Below, piece after piece: positions 1 through 9,400 of a stretch of 64,000 nucleotides of DNA. The notes below the pieces were generated by a model. That model was not told the DNA's origin. It ran no database searches and saw nothing but the letters and a program-made list of their open reading frames with translations. Both the position numbers and the translations under genes were made by a program. Within the stretch, counting starts at the first letter, position 1; each line of letters begins with the position of its first letter. This DNA is from Luteolibacter sp. LG18 (lineage in GTDB: Bacteria; Verrucomicrobiota; Verrucomicrobiia; Verrucomicrobiales; Akkermansiaceae): positions 3,410,001 to 3,474,000 of the forward strand of contig NZ_AP024600.1 in the NCBI RefSeq assembly GCF_036322585.1, written 5' to 3'.

Positions 1-2119
1 TCACGATCACCAGCCGCCGGGTTTCCGGATACCACGCGCAATCGGTGTGCGGGTGGGTGGAATGCCAGCGCTCGAGCGCATCCTCCTTGTGGGCGGCCCA
101 CACCAGCGCGCGCAGCAGCAGGCGGTAGTTGTCCAAGGTGGCGGGGAGACCGGCGAAATAGACGGCGCGGCCCTGGCCGCAATCGCGGGCGGAGGCGAGG
201 ACATGGCCGCCGGGGCCGGTGGCGAGCACCTGGGTATCGTGGAGCACGGGCGCGACGTGGCTTTGGGCGGTGCCGAAGTCCAGCTCCAGCGGTTCGCCGC
301 CAAGGATGAAGTGACCGGGGTCCGCGCTCCATTCGGCGACGGGCCGCTGGCCCGGGGACTGGCCGGTTTCCTGATCGACGCCGAGCACGTCCGCGAGCTG
401 GAACACGCGTCCGTTCGCCAGGCAGGCGGAGGGTTCGCGCACGCCGATGAAGCCGCCGCCCTGGTGGACGAAACGGCGGATCGCCGCGACGATGGCGGGC
501 TGCAACCAGTGGTCGCCACCGGACTGCGCGGTGCCGGTGTCGCCGTCGTTGATCACGACGTCCACGTCGCCCGGAATGCCGTGCGCGAGCACATCGTCGA
601 ACGACAGGAAGGCGACGTCCACCGGCAGTCCGGCCAGGCATTCCAGCAGGTAACTGCGGGCCAGCAGGAACATGTTGTCGCTGTAGGGGACGGCGAATTT
701 CTGGTCGCGGCCCTCCATGGGAATCCAGGACCGGCACGCGCCCCAGGCATTGAGGATGGCGACCTTCACGGGAATCCGCCACGACCGCGTGCCGCCGGTG
801 ACCTCCAGCAGGGTGCGGAATTCCCGGGCGATGTCCGCGACGTGGTCGACGAAGGCCGGGAAACGGGCCGCGAGGCTGAGGTAACCGCCGTAGCCGATCC
901 GGTCCACCAGCCCGCGCAGCAGCCCGCGGCGGACGTTCGCCCAGAACAGTTGCGAATCCCGCAGCGGTTGCCCGCCGTGGTCGTTGAAGGTGTCCGGGAA
1001 CAGGTACGGGTAGAACCGTAGTTCCTTCACCTGCGGGCCGGGGGCCTCCGCGCACCGGCGGGCGACCACACCGCCCTCGCAGGCGTTGATGTGGATGTCG
1101 ATGCCCATCTCCTGGAAGCCCGGCAGGTAGGGTTCCATGCCGATCCAGTGGTCTCCCCAGAAGATGGCGGCCTTCTTGCCCGCGCGGTGGATGCGGTCGG
1201 TGAGATCGCGGCCGAAGCGGACGATGAACGCGTGGATGTGGTCCATCCACTGGCGCTGGCGGACGGTGGGCACCCGGTGGGTGTTCCGGTAGTAGCCCGC
1301 GTCGACGAAGTCCTCGCTGGTGGGGCGGTAGCCGTGCTTCGCCTCGAAATCGAGCAGGGCGGGAATGCTGACGGTGTCGGCGTAGCCCTGGCCATCGAAG
1401 TAGCGGGTCTTGCCATCGGCCCCGCTGTCGATCGGGAAATGGTAGCACAGCGTGGTGAGGCGGACCACGGTGGTGGCCGGGTGCTCCTCCAGCCAGCGGT
1501 CGAACCACCGCATCAGGTGATCGTAACAGGCGGGGTGCCACGGATCGACGCTCATGATCGGATCGCACGTCCAGCCGTTGGTCAGATGGTTGTGCATCGA
1601 GGTCGAATCCCAGATCTGCTGGACCAGGAAGTTCACCGTGTACTGGTGCCAGGGCGTGATGTCCCGGAGCGTCACCGTTCCGGCGGCGGGATCGAACGAC
1701 CACTGCGGGCCGGGGACCTTTTCGCCGGTGGTGCGGTCGTGCACCTCCCACCAGGTGGCGGGATCGTTGAGGGTGTCGATCCGGTACTTGCGCGCGTCGA
1801 ATCCCGCCATCGGCACCAGCACCAGCGTGTCCGAAACCGCGGTGGCGGGATCGGAGCGGAGGAACTTCCGGATCAGGAACTCCGGGTGAGCGCGGACGAA
1901 CTCCTGATCGGCGCGGGTGAGGCAGACGGTCGAGAAAATGTCGAAGCCCAGTGCGGTGAGGGACGGGGACAGCTCGGTGCCGTCGGAATCGCGGATGGTG
2001 TCCGCGCCCCAGCGGGTGGCGAGCTCGAGCACCAGGTCGTCCTGGCCCGCTTCCGTCGGCAGGGTGAAGCGACCGGTGGCGGGGATGTCGGGGATGAAAG
2101 GCTGGATCATGGGAGTCAT
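1..2119 (-). CDS. GH112 beta-galactoside phosphorylase (lacto-N-biose / galactosyl-rhamnose type), C-terminus cut by window edge
   Basis: The frame is open from an ATG at 2119 down to base 1, giving 706 residues without a stop; GH112 enzymes are about 710-750 residues, so only a short end is missing. The translation starts MTPMIQPFIPDIPATGRFTL and contains the family-like stretches QIWDSTSMHNHLTNGW, YHFPID and IFWGDHWIGMEPY, then a glutamine-amidotransferase-like middle domain (VINDGDTGTAQSGGDHW). Known family members phosphorolyse galacto-N-biose, lacto-N-biose or beta-galactosyl-1,4-L-rhamnose in the cytoplasm; no signal peptide is seen. The exact substrate cannot be read from sequence. The ATG overlaps the TGA of the upstream gene (ATGA), so it is the last visible gene of a translationally coupled operon with a symporter and an oxidoreductase. 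The family call is from recognised motifs, not from a search. Confidence 0.82.
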   Translation of the reverse strand, partial: MTPMIQPFIPDIPATGRFTLPTEAGQDDLVLELATRWGADTIRDSDGTELSPSLTALGFDIFSTVCLTRADQEFVRAHPEFLIRKFLRSDPATAVSDTLVLVPMAGFDARKYRIDTLNDPATWWEVHDRTTGEKVPGPQWSFDPAAGTVTLRDITPWHQYTVNFLVQQIWDSTSMHNHLTNGWTCDPIMSVDPWHPACYDHLMRWFDRWLEEHPATTVVRLTTLCYHFPIDSGADGKTRYFDGQGYADTVSIPALLDFEAKHGYRPTSEDFVDAGYYRNTHRVPTVRQRQWMDHIHAFIVRFGRDLTDRIHRAGKKAAIFWGDHWIGMEPYLPGFQEMGIDIHINACEGGVVARRCAEAPGPQVKELRFYPYLFPDTFNDHGGQPLRDSQLFWANVRRGLLRGLVDRIGYGGYLSLAARFPAFVDHVADIAREFRTLLEVTGGTRSWRIPVKVAILNAWGACRSWIPMEGRDQKFAVPYSDNMFLLARSYLLECLAGLPVDVAFLSFDDVLAHGIPGDVDVVINDGDTGTAQSGGDHWLQPAIVAAIRRFVHQGGGFIGVREPSACLANGRVFQLADVLGVDQETGQSPGQRPVAEWSADPGHFILGGEPLELDFGTAQSHVAPVLHDTQVLATGPGGHVLASARDCGQGRAVYFAGLPATLDNYRLLLRALVWAAHKEDALERWHSTHPHTDCAWYPETRRLVIV

Positions 2120-5067
2120 TCGATCACGTGCCAGGTGTAGCCGTTCGGCGGGAGCTCGACGGTGACCTTGAGGTTGCAGTCCCGGTCGAGCGGGACGGTG
2201 CGCGCGTCACCGTCCTCATGGCGGATCGAGGCGGTGTCGCTCAGGCCGGTGTAGTAGAGGGGGACGCTGATCTCCTTTTTCACCGGCTGGTCGAGCGGGT
2301 TGAACACGATCAGCATGCCCTTCTCCTTGCCGCCGGGATTGACGTGCAGCGTGTAGTCGAGGTCGCGGCCGTCGGGACGGCGGAGATGGATGATGTCGCC
2401 GAGGATGACCTCGCGGTGGCGCTGGTACCAGGCCATCCATTTCAGCAGCATCGCGCGGCTTTGCGGGCCGTCGTAGAGCCTGTGCCCGCGCACCCACACC
2501 TGGGCGCCGGAGGAGAGCATCACGAAGAAGGTCCGCTCATACTTGTCGAGGCTCTTCTCCATGCCGCCCGGCAGCACGCCGGTGTTCAGGTTCACCCAGC
2601 CCATCTGCGCGGTTTTCTGCCAGGTGGCGTCGAAGATGTACTGGCGGTAGATGACGGTCTGGAGGGCGATGTCGATGTTGTCGGTGGCCTCGCGGTAGCC
2701 CATGCCGGTGCAGGCCTGGCCATTGAGGAAGTACCAGTCCGGCACGGTGAGGTAGAGGTTCCGGCGCTGGCCTTCGTGCAGCACCTTGCACATCCACGAC
2801 CACTGGGCCCACTGGGAGTCGGCAAGTCCGCGGTGGTGCGGATGGTCGGTGGCGGCGCAGGGGTCGCCGTGGTAGGGGCCGTCCGGCTTGAAGGCGCCCA
2901 TGCCGGTGGCCTCGATGGTCTTCCACATGTTGTCGTAGTACATGTCCGCCCACGCGCTGGCACCGCAGGCGCTCTGGCCGAACATGCTGCCGGGCTGCTT
3001 GCTGACCGGATCGATGCAGTTGTAGTTGTCCTCCTTCGATCCCCAGCCGTGGGAGGCCATCAGGAGCTGGTAGGCACCCACGCGGATGCCCTTGGTCTTC
3101 GCGTAGTCGCAGATGGCCTTCATCGACTGGACGTTGCCTTCGGAGGTGTCCGCGTAGTTGAAGCCGCCGGGGTGCTCGGGGGCCTGGAGTTGCTCGAAGC
3201 CGATCTCGGCCATCTGGTCCATGAGCGGGCCGAGGATCTTCATGTCACGCGTGACCGGCGCGTGGACCTCGAACATCTTCTCGTTCGTCTGTGGCGCGAG
3301 CTTCCGGTAAAAGCGGCGCAGGGCGAGCAGCTTGCGTTCGCGGTCGGTGGAGTCATTCAGGATCTCGAAGGTGCGGAAGGCATCGAACGATTCGCCCGGC
3401 TTCACCAGCCAGTCCGGTCCGGTGGGGGGCAGGCTGAGGAGCAGGGCGTTCTCCGGATCGTCCAGCACCCCATCCTCGGCCTGGTTGAGCGTGGCCATCG
3501 ATCCCCACTGCGGATCACGGAGGAAGCGGGTGGTGCCACCGCCGTGATAATATTCTTCGAAGTCGGCCTTGGTGCCGCCGGTATGGATGCCGAGGGCGCT
3601 GCCGCTGGCACGGGAATTGGCCAGGGCGAACGAGTAGTCGCTCTCCACGTGCAGCATCGCCGAGTTCGTGGGCTGGACGGCGAGGTGCTCGCCTTCGAAG
3701 CGGGTGACCACGACATCCCGCCCGGTGCGGTTGATGAAGCGGAACGTTTTCATCATCACCGGAATGCCGTCGTAGATCTCGTAGCTGACGGCGACGCCCG
3801 CGCCCTTGTAGGGGCTTTCCTCCGGGGCGGTGAACTGGAAGGTGATGCGGCGGCCCTTCGCGGGCCACGCGATGTTTTCCGGGGCATTGCATTTTGGTCG
3901 CCACTCGTAGGGCTTCACGCACGCGCCGGTTTCGATGCCGGTGAGCCGGAAGCTGCCCGGCTTGGCATGGAGCATCGGCAGCCACGACGGGCTGAGGAAC
4001 GCCTGGTCGGGCGCGCCGGTGAGGCCGCCGATCTCGATCCAGTTGCCATCGAGGCAAATGCGGGCCTCGGGTTTGACGGCGCGGATGAACTCGATGTCCC
4101 GGTCGACGCGGCGCATGCCGATGCAGCCGAGACTGCCATCCGCGATCAGGAAGGTGCGGTTGACGATGCCATTGGTGAGGAGCACCTGCGCGCTGCGCCC
4201 GTCCTGGGCGGGACGGATCTGGAGCGAGGACGGCTGGTCCGGGGGCGAGATCAACCAATCGGTGCCGGTGGGCTTTTCGATGAATGCCGGCACCGATTGG
4301 AGTCCGGGCGTTTTGACGAGATCGCTCACGAATTGGGTTTGTTTCGCGATCTCGGCCGCCTGGAGAACTTTCATTTTCCCTTCATCGAGGAGTAGGTCGG
4401 TGGGGGCGAACTTGCCCGGCTCGAAGGAGGAGACCCGCGCCTCGGAGATCCAGCCCTTGAACGGCTCTTTCCCCGGTGCGGTGGCACCCAGGGAGAAGTT
4501 CGGCTTGCCGCCGCCGACGTTGGGGAGCTGGCAGACCTTCACGCCATCGACCCAGCCGCTGCATTGCCCGCCATCCCGCACGATGGCGAGGTGGGTCCAT
4601 TTCCCGGCGGTGACTTTGCCAAGCGTGGTGTCGCCGGTGCCTCCGACGAGGACCTTCCACTGGTCGCCGTTCTGGGCGATGAGGAAGCCGCTGCCGCCAT
4701 CGCCATTGGCGAGGACGGTATGCCAGCCGCCGTCATTTTCCTTCGTGGCGTGGGCCCAGACCTCGATGACGAAGCGGTCGCCGGAGGCGAGGTTTTTCGG
4801 GGCGTTGTAGCATTGGTCGTCCGCCTCGAAGTTGAGCGAGGAATCGGACACCTGGCGCCGGGGCTCCGGGCTGTCCGACATGATCTTCGGAGATCCCTGT
4901 CGGGTCAGGATCGGGGCGTCCTTGATTTGGCCTGCCAAGGTGGGCGGAGCGGCGGTATCGCGGATGCCGCCCTGGCCTTGGAGATTGTAGTGGGCGAGTG
5001 GCTGGACTTCGGCGGTGGCGGCCTGGACGCAAGCGAGCAGCGCCGCGAGGGAACAAACGGACTTCAT
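2116..5067 (-). CDS. Secreted LamG-domain protein with alpha-galactosidase-like glycosidase domain
   Basis: 983 residues. I chose the ATG at 5067 because it gives a clean signal peptide (MKSVCSLAALLACVQAATAE); the frame is open further upstream, but that part is a low-complexity shadow of the symporter gene. Residues about 60-220 form a LamG/concanavalin-like domain (FVIEVWAHA, WTHLAIVRDGGQCSGWVDG). The middle is a beta-sandwich-rich region (MRRVDRDIEFIRAV). The C-terminal half looks like a clan GH-D type barrel with FKPDG as the possible nucleophile motif, LYLTVPDWYFLNG, and a C-terminal beta domain. It should act outside the cytoplasmic membrane, releasing galactosyl-type sugars for the symporter and GH112 enzyme encoded beside it. 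The glycosidase family is uncertain (GH27/GH36-like, or an unassigned relative). Its stop overlaps the start of the phosphorylase gene. Confidence 0.65.
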   Translation of the reverse strand: MKSVCSLAALLACVQAATAEVQPLAHYNLQGQGGIRDTAAPPTLAGQIKDAPILTRQGSPKIMSDSPEPRRQVSDSSLNFEADDQCYNAPKNLASGDRFVIEVWAHATKENDGGWHTVLANGDGGSGFLIAQNGDQWKVLVGGTGDTTLGKVTAGKWTHLAIVRDGGQCSGWVDGVKVCQLPNVGGGKPNFSLGATAPGKEPFKGWISEARVSSFEPGKFAPTDLLLDEGKMKVLQAAEIAKQTQFVSDLVKTPGLQSVPAFIEKPTGTDWLISPPDQPSSLQIRPAQDGRSAQVLLTNGIVNRTFLIADGSLGCIGMRRVDRDIEFIRAVKPEARICLDGNWIEIGGLTGAPDQAFLSPSWLPMLHAKPGSFRLTGIETGACVKPYEWRPKCNAPENIAWPAKGRRITFQFTAPEESPYKGAGVAVSYEIYDGIPVMMKTFRFINRTGRDVVVTRFEGEHLAVQPTNSAMLHVESDYSFALANSRASGSALGIHTGGTKADFEEYYHGGGTTRFLRDPQWGSMATLNQAEDGVLDDPENALLLSLPPTGPDWLVKPGESFDAFRTFEILNDSTDRERKLLALRRFYRKLAPQTNEKMFEVHAPVTRDMKILGPLMDQMAEIGFEQLQAPEHPGGFNYADTSEGNVQSMKAICDYAKTKGIRVGAYQLLMASHGWGSKEDNYNCIDPVSKQPGSMFGQSACGASAWADMYYDNMWKTIEATGMGAFKPDGPYHGDPCAATDHPHHRGLADSQWAQWSWMCKVLHEGQRRNLYLTVPDWYFLNGQACTGMGYREATDNIDIALQTVIYRQYIFDATWQKTAQMGWVNLNTGVLPGGMEKSLDKYERTFFVMLSSGAQVWVRGHRLYDGPQSRAMLLKWMAWYQRHREVILGDIIHLRRPDGRDLDYTLHVNPGGKEKGMLIVFNPLDQPVKKEISVPLYYTGLSDTASIRHEDGDARTVPLDRDCNLKVTVELPPNGYTWHVIE

Positions 5068-5105
5068 GGGGCAATGCGTGGGAATCGATTGGACAAAGGA
5101 AAGGG

Positions 5106-7091
5106 TCAGGCGGCGTCGGAGCGGTCGGTGGCCACGGAGCCATCTTCCGCCGTATCGGCGGAACCGGTGCGGAGCAGGTGGAACATGGTCTTCAGGTCCC
5201 TGATCCCGCCGATGCCGAGCCAGGCGGTGGTGAAGACCAGCAGGCCGAAGAGGGCGCAGAGGTAGATTTTCCAGAAACCCGCCCACTCGGCATTGCCGAT
5301 CCTGCCGGCCACCGCGAAGGCGATCATCACGACGCAGGCGGCGAACCAGACGAAGATCCAGCCCATGAGCAGGTAGACCGTCAGCCGGTCGCGGGTGGTG
5401 AACTCCGGGGTGATGCCGCAGATGCGCTTCCACAGCGGGATGCGTTCATCCGAGGCGGCGGTGGACTCGCCGCGGTGCAGGAGCCGGTCCAGATCGAAGG
5501 ACACGCCACGGCGGGTGGCGAGGGACACGCCCACGTAGGCCAGAGTCGAGACCACCATGGTGAAGAGCAGCCACCACTGCGGATTGAGCTCGAAGGCATG
5601 TCCGGCCACGGAGAACCGGAGCGGGGCGCCGAACCATTTTTCCCAGCCCTGCATGATGGCGAAACCGCCGAGGCCGAGCACGGCACCCACGCCCATGGCG
5701 GCATAGGCGCCGCGGGTGTTGCCCTTTTTCCAGTAGAGGCCGCCGATGAGGATCGCGCCGGAGCCGCCGAGCCAGAGCGTGTTACTGAGGGCGAAGTACA
5801 TCAGGATGCTCTCCGTCTGGCGGTAGAGGCAGCCGAAGAGAATGGCGAAGGCGGTGACGCCGAACATCGAGAGCCGCAGCCAGCGCAACTGGCGCTCCGG
5901 AGCGGGCGCGGTCTTGCGGAAGGGCATCACCACGTCCTGGACGAAGATCGAACCGAAGGAGTGGATGAAGGCGCTTTTGCTCGAGATCATGGCCGCCACC
6001 ATGATGGCGAGGAAGAGGCCTTTCCCGCCGACGGGCAGGATGAAGGCCAGCGCGGTGCTCACCGTCATTTGGCCGCGGACGGCCGCGCCGTGCTGCTGCT
6101 CCAGCACGTCCAGCCAGGCCTGGATCGAGTGGCCGAGCGTGGCGTGGGCCGGGTGCTTCAGCGCCGTCTGGGCGGCCAGCACCATCACCATGAAGAACAG
6201 GCACAGCGTGTGCCAGCGAAGTTGGGCCAGCACGTTGCCCATGCGGCCCTCGTGGGGCGTGCGCGCGGCGGCATCGAAGGCCTGGCCCTGGAAGTTCGAG
6301 AGGCGGGTGTAGAACATGCCGATCGAGCCGATCAGGAAGTACCAGAGGTTGAAGTCCCTTACGTTCGACGTGTGCACGGGATCGAGCAGCGAGGCATCGG
6401 CGGGAGCCTGGTTGAGCACCGCCAGCACTTCCTGCCAGTTCAGCCAGGTGAAGCCCACGACCAGCACCAGCAGGATGGCGGCGACGTTGATGAAAAGGCC
6501 CTGGCAGAAGTCCATCACCAGCACCGTGACATGGCCGCCGTGGAAGACGAACAGCAGCGTCACCGCCATCATCACCGCCATCAGTAGCGGAAACACCGGC
6601 ATTTGCATGCCGCCGAGCGCGAGGTGCGCGGGCAGCCCGCAGAAGCACGAGATGAAGTGCGCGCTCACCGCCGGATAGATGCCGAAATTGATCATCCCGG
6701 CCGTCCACGCGACGATGCCCGCGGTGACACGCACGCCGCGGCTGTAGCGCATCTCCAGGTACTGCGGCACGGTCATGGCGCGGGTTTCGCGGAAGCGGTA
6801 CACGGCCCAGCCGGAGACGGCCATTAACACGGCCAGCGGCGGCTGGATCATCAGGCCCCAGCCCATTCCCGGGAAGCCGCCGACGTAGTAGAGCTCGAAC
6901 ATGCCGACGATGTTGATCGCATCGATCCAGACCATGCCGGCGGCGATGGTGAGGAGGTAGCGTCCGGCGCAGCGGCCGCTGACGAGGAATCCGGAGACGC
7001 TCTTCGACTGGCGTCCGCTCCAGATCGCCATGCCCGCGAAGAGGACGAAGGCGGCGATGACAATGAACCAGTCCGGGCTTTGCAGATGCAT
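5106..7091 (-). CDS. Sodium:solute symporter (SSS family), probable glycan-derived sugar uptake
   Basis: 661 residues, with about 13-15 hydrophobic segments spread over the length, the first at residues 7-22 (DWFIVIAAFVLFAGMAIWSG). SSS-family features include the GRYLLTIAAGMVWIDAINIVGMFE region near the N-terminus and a long hydrophilic loop near the C-terminal third (RRGVSFDLDRLLHRGES). The family couples sugar, amino acid or vitamin uptake to sodium influx across the inner membrane. I use the ATG at 7091; a TTG at 7100 overlapping the upstream stop (TTGA) is the alternative start and would add three residues. Position between a Gfo/Idh oxidoreductase and extracellular/cytosolic galactoside enzymes suggests that it imports the released saccharide; the substrate is inferred from context. 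Confidence 0.85.
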   Translation of the reverse strand: MHLQSPDWFIVIAAFVLFAGMAIWSGRQSKSVSGFLVSGRCAGRYLLTIAAGMVWIDAINIVGMFELYYVGGFPGMGWGLMIQPPLAVLMAVSGWAVYRFRETRAMTVPQYLEMRYSRGVRVTAGIVAWTAGMINFGIYPAVSAHFISCFCGLPAHLALGGMQMPVFPLLMAVMMAVTLLFVFHGGHVTVLVMDFCQGLFINVAAILLVLVVGFTWLNWQEVLAVLNQAPADASLLDPVHTSNVRDFNLWYFLIGSIGMFYTRLSNFQGQAFDAAARTPHEGRMGNVLAQLRWHTLCLFFMVMVLAAQTALKHPAHATLGHSIQAWLDVLEQQHGAAVRGQMTVSTALAFILPVGGKGLFLAIMVAAMISSKSAFIHSFGSIFVQDVVMPFRKTAPAPERQLRWLRLSMFGVTAFAILFGCLYRQTESILMYFALSNTLWLGGSGAILIGGLYWKKGNTRGAYAAMGVGAVLGLGGFAIMQGWEKWFGAPLRFSVAGHAFELNPQWWLLFTMVVSTLAYVGVSLATRRGVSFDLDRLLHRGESTAASDERIPLWKRICGITPEFTTRDRLTVYLLMGWIFVWFAACVVMIAFAVAGRIGNAEWAGFWKIYLCALFGLLVFTTAWLGIGGIRDLKTMFHLLRTGSADTAEDGSVATDRSDAA

Positions 7092-7096
7092 GGAGG

Positions 7097-8413
7097 TCAA
7101 TGGGGCGTGGGATGGGAAAGATAGATCGCCAAGCCGGTCCGGGCCGCGGTGTCCGCGGCGAAGGCGATGAGGTGGCCGGCCATGAAGTGATGGTTGTCGT
7201 ACGGGCCGGGAGCGGTGAATTGTTCATGCAGGGTGGCGATCAGCGCGTCATCACCCCCACCGTGCCCCACATAGCCGTTTCCGCCTGGATCTTCCACCTC
7301 GATCTCTTCCACGCGGCCGTCGTGGTGGCGGAGTTCGAGACGGTGTTCGATGCCATCGGCGTGCATGGATCCCTGGAGGACGGCCTCGGTGCCGTGGATG
7401 CGGATGCGGCGGCCCTGGTCGAAGGCGGTCATCAACAGTTGCGCGGTGACACCGGAGGCGAAACGCAGCGATACGACCTGATGGTCCGGCGTGTCCTGAT
7501 CGCAGTGGTAAACGCAGCGTCCCCAGTTTCCCTGGCGCAGCCACTCCAGGATGTCCGTGTCGCTGGCGGACGCCCAGCCCGACATCACCTGTGGCAGCCA
7601 CGGTTGCTTCTTGTCGGTGAGGTAGCGTTGGGCCGCGTAGGCGCAGCCCCCGTTGGCATGGGGGCACGGATCGGTGCAGCGGGCGGTGGCTCCGGCCGGG
7701 GCATTTTCCGGGCGGAACCACTGGTTGCCCGCGAAGCTGGAGACCTCCACCCATTCCGAATCCACCAGCCAGGACAGGATGTCGGTGTCGTGGCTGCACT
7801 TCGCCACGATCATCGGCGTGGAATCGGTGCTGCGTGACCAATGGCCGCGCACGAAGGAGTGGGTGAAGTGCCATGGCTCCACGCCTTCGGTGGCCTGGAT
7901 GCTCACCAGCTTTCCGAGCGCGCCGCTGTCGATCACCTCCTTCACCTTCCGGTAGAAGGGGGTGTGGCGGAGCACGAAGCACAGCACGATGCGACGGCCG
8001 AGCGAGTTGGCGAGCTCCACCAGCTCGTGCACTTCCACGGCGGTGCAGGCGGCGGGTTTTTCGAGGAGCAGATCGTATCCGGCGTGCAGGGCGAGCTTCG
8101 CCTGGCGGTAGTGGAAACGGTCCTGGGTGGTGATCACGGCCACGTCCCCGAGCTTGCCCGCGGCGAGGAGTTCCTCACCGGTATTGAATTCCATCACCGC
8201 TTGGTCCGGGACCAGTGCCAGGACGTCCGCGCGCTGGCTGGCCACCGGGTCGGCCACGGCGGCGGTGGATAGGGCGGATGGGTGGCGCGCGGCGGCCTCG
8301 GCATATGCCTTTGCCCGGGCCCCGCAGCCGATGAAGCACAGGCGCAGGGGTGGTGCCACAGTTCCTCCTGGAGAGGTTGCCGGGGGAGCGGGGGATTGGG
8401 CGTTCTGGAGCAT
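7097..8413 (-). CDS. Gfo/Idh/MocA family NAD(P)-dependent oxidoreductase
   Basis: 438 residues, somewhat longer than the usual 340-400. After a short proline-rich leader comes the Rossmann fold (LRLCFIGCGARAKAYAEAAA), the nucleotide-binding region VAVITTQDRFHYRQAKLAL, and the family's LLEKPAACTAVEVHELV motif with the conserved EKP lysine. The alpha/beta C-terminal domain includes the cysteine-rich insert TARCTDPCPHANGGCAYAA, typical of a subgroup acting on glycosides or amino sugars. Members oxidise, reduce or hydrolyse sugar substrates in the cytosol. The ATG at 8413 has AGGA seven bases upstream. It is the first gene of the minus-strand operon and is divergent from an AraC activator. The specific reaction is unknown. 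Confidence 0.85.
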   Translation of the reverse strand: MLQNAQSPAPPATSPGGTVAPPLRLCFIGCGARAKAYAEAAARHPSALSTAAVADPVASQRADVLALVPDQAVMEFNTGEELLAAGKLGDVAVITTQDRFHYRQAKLALHAGYDLLLEKPAACTAVEVHELVELANSLGRRIVLCFVLRHTPFYRKVKEVIDSGALGKLVSIQATEGVEPWHFTHSFVRGHWSRSTDSTPMIVAKCSHDTDILSWLVDSEWVEVSSFAGNQWFRPENAPAGATARCTDPCPHANGGCAYAAQRYLTDKKQPWLPQVMSGWASASDTDILEWLRQGNWGRCVYHCDQDTPDHQVVSLRFASGVTAQLLMTAFDQGRRIRIHGTEAVLQGSMHADGIEHRLELRHHDGRVEEIEVEDPGGNGYVGHGGGDDALIATLHEQFTAPGPYDNHHFMAGHLIAFAADTAARTGLAIYLSHPTPH

Positions 8414-8491
8414 CCGTCGATCCTACGAAGATGCGGGGTTCAAACACTGCTACAGACTTGCATAGGCTTGCATACGCATTTAACAAAGGGA
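8414..8491. promoter_or_regulatory. Divergent promoter region with tandem CTTGCATA boxes
   Basis: This 78-bp gap separates the oxidoreductase operon (minus) from the AraC gene (plus) and must hold both promoters. CTTGCATA occurs at 8457-8464 and again at 8467-8474, a 10-bp period, so both boxes face the same side of the helix. AAAGGG lies directly before the AraC start. Spaced direct half-sites are typical of AraC-type regulators, so this is the likely operator; that assignment is inferred. Confidence 0.45.
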
Positions 8492-9400
8492 ATGCAAGGA
8501 ACGAGTCTGAACGCTGGCTATGGACAGCCGAGCTGCACGGTGATCCCCGTCACCAAAACGCGGGCGTTCACAGCGCGCAGCTATTGCGAGCCCAGCTATC
8601 GGTTCCTGTGGCACTACCACCCGGAGTGGGAGATCACGTTCAACCGCAGCGGGCGCGGCACCCGGCATGTGGGGACCTCGGTGGAGAAATTCGGAGCGGG
8701 TGACCTGGCGATGTTGCCGGGGAATGTCCCGCACACCTGGTTCTCGAGCAAGAACCAGACCGAGGAGACGCGCTGCACGGTGATCCACTTCCTCCCGCAG
8801 GTGTGGGGCGAGGCTTTTTGGACGCTGCCGGAGGTGCAGGCGTTCCATGACCTGTGCCAAAGCGCGAAGCGCGGCGTGCGCTTCTCCGGCAAGGGCGTCG
8901 AGGAGGTGGGACGCATGATGGAGGCGCTGGCGGAGAACGATGCTCCCAGCCTGGAGACCTTCGCCGACCTGCTGCGGATTTTCTCGAAGCTCGCGGGCCT
9001 CACCGTCCATTCGCTGCATGCGGTCGACGAGGGGAAGTCGGCGTGGCAGAACCCGCGCCTCGACGACCTGCTCGCATGGATCGAAAGCCGCATGGCCGAG
9101 CCCATCACCCAGCAGGAGGCGGCGGAACGCGTGAGGATGTCGCCCGCGGCATTCAGCCGGTGGTTCAAGATGCACATGGGCTGTGTCTTCAACCGGTATC
9201 TGAACGAGATCCGGGTGGCCAAGGTGTGCTCCCAGATCGCCCACGGCCGCCTTTCGATCACCGAGGCGGCGTTCCAGGCCGGCTACAACAACCTCTCCAA
9301 CTTCAACCGGCGTTTCCTGGAGGTCACGGGGCTGACCCCGAAGGCCTTCCGCACCCAGATCCAGGGCCAGCCGGTCATCGAGAGGATCCGCAGTCTCTGA
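8492..9400 (+). CDS. AraC-family transcriptional regulator with cupin sensor domain
   Basis: 302 residues from the ATG at 8492; the frame is open upstream but that part overlaps the divergent gene and looks non-coding. The N-terminal cupin-like sugar-sensing domain (WHYHPEWEITFNRSGRGTRH, GDLAMLPGNVPHTWF) spans about residues 25-120. The C-terminal double helix-turn-helix (QQEAAERVRMSPAAFSRWFK, ITEAAFQAGYNNLSNFNRRF) spans about 205-300 and matches the AraC signature well. Such proteins usually activate adjacent sugar operons when ligand binds. The divergent position and tandem boxes in the shared promoter point to the GH112 operon as its target. Confidence 0.88.
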   Translation: MQGTSLNAGYGQPSCTVIPVTKTRAFTARSYCEPSYRFLWHYHPEWEITFNRSGRGTRHVGTSVEKFGAGDLAMLPGNVPHTWFSSKNQTEETRCTVIHFLPQVWGEAFWTLPEVQAFHDLCQSAKRGVRFSGKGVEEVGRMMEALAENDAPSLETFADLLRIFSKLAGLTVHSLHAVDEGKSAWQNPRLDDLLAWIESRMAEPITQQEAAERVRMSPAAFSRWFKMHMGCVFNRYLNEIRVAKVCSQIAHGRLSITEAAFQAGYNNLSNFNRRFLEVTGLTPKAFRTQIQGQPVIERIRSL

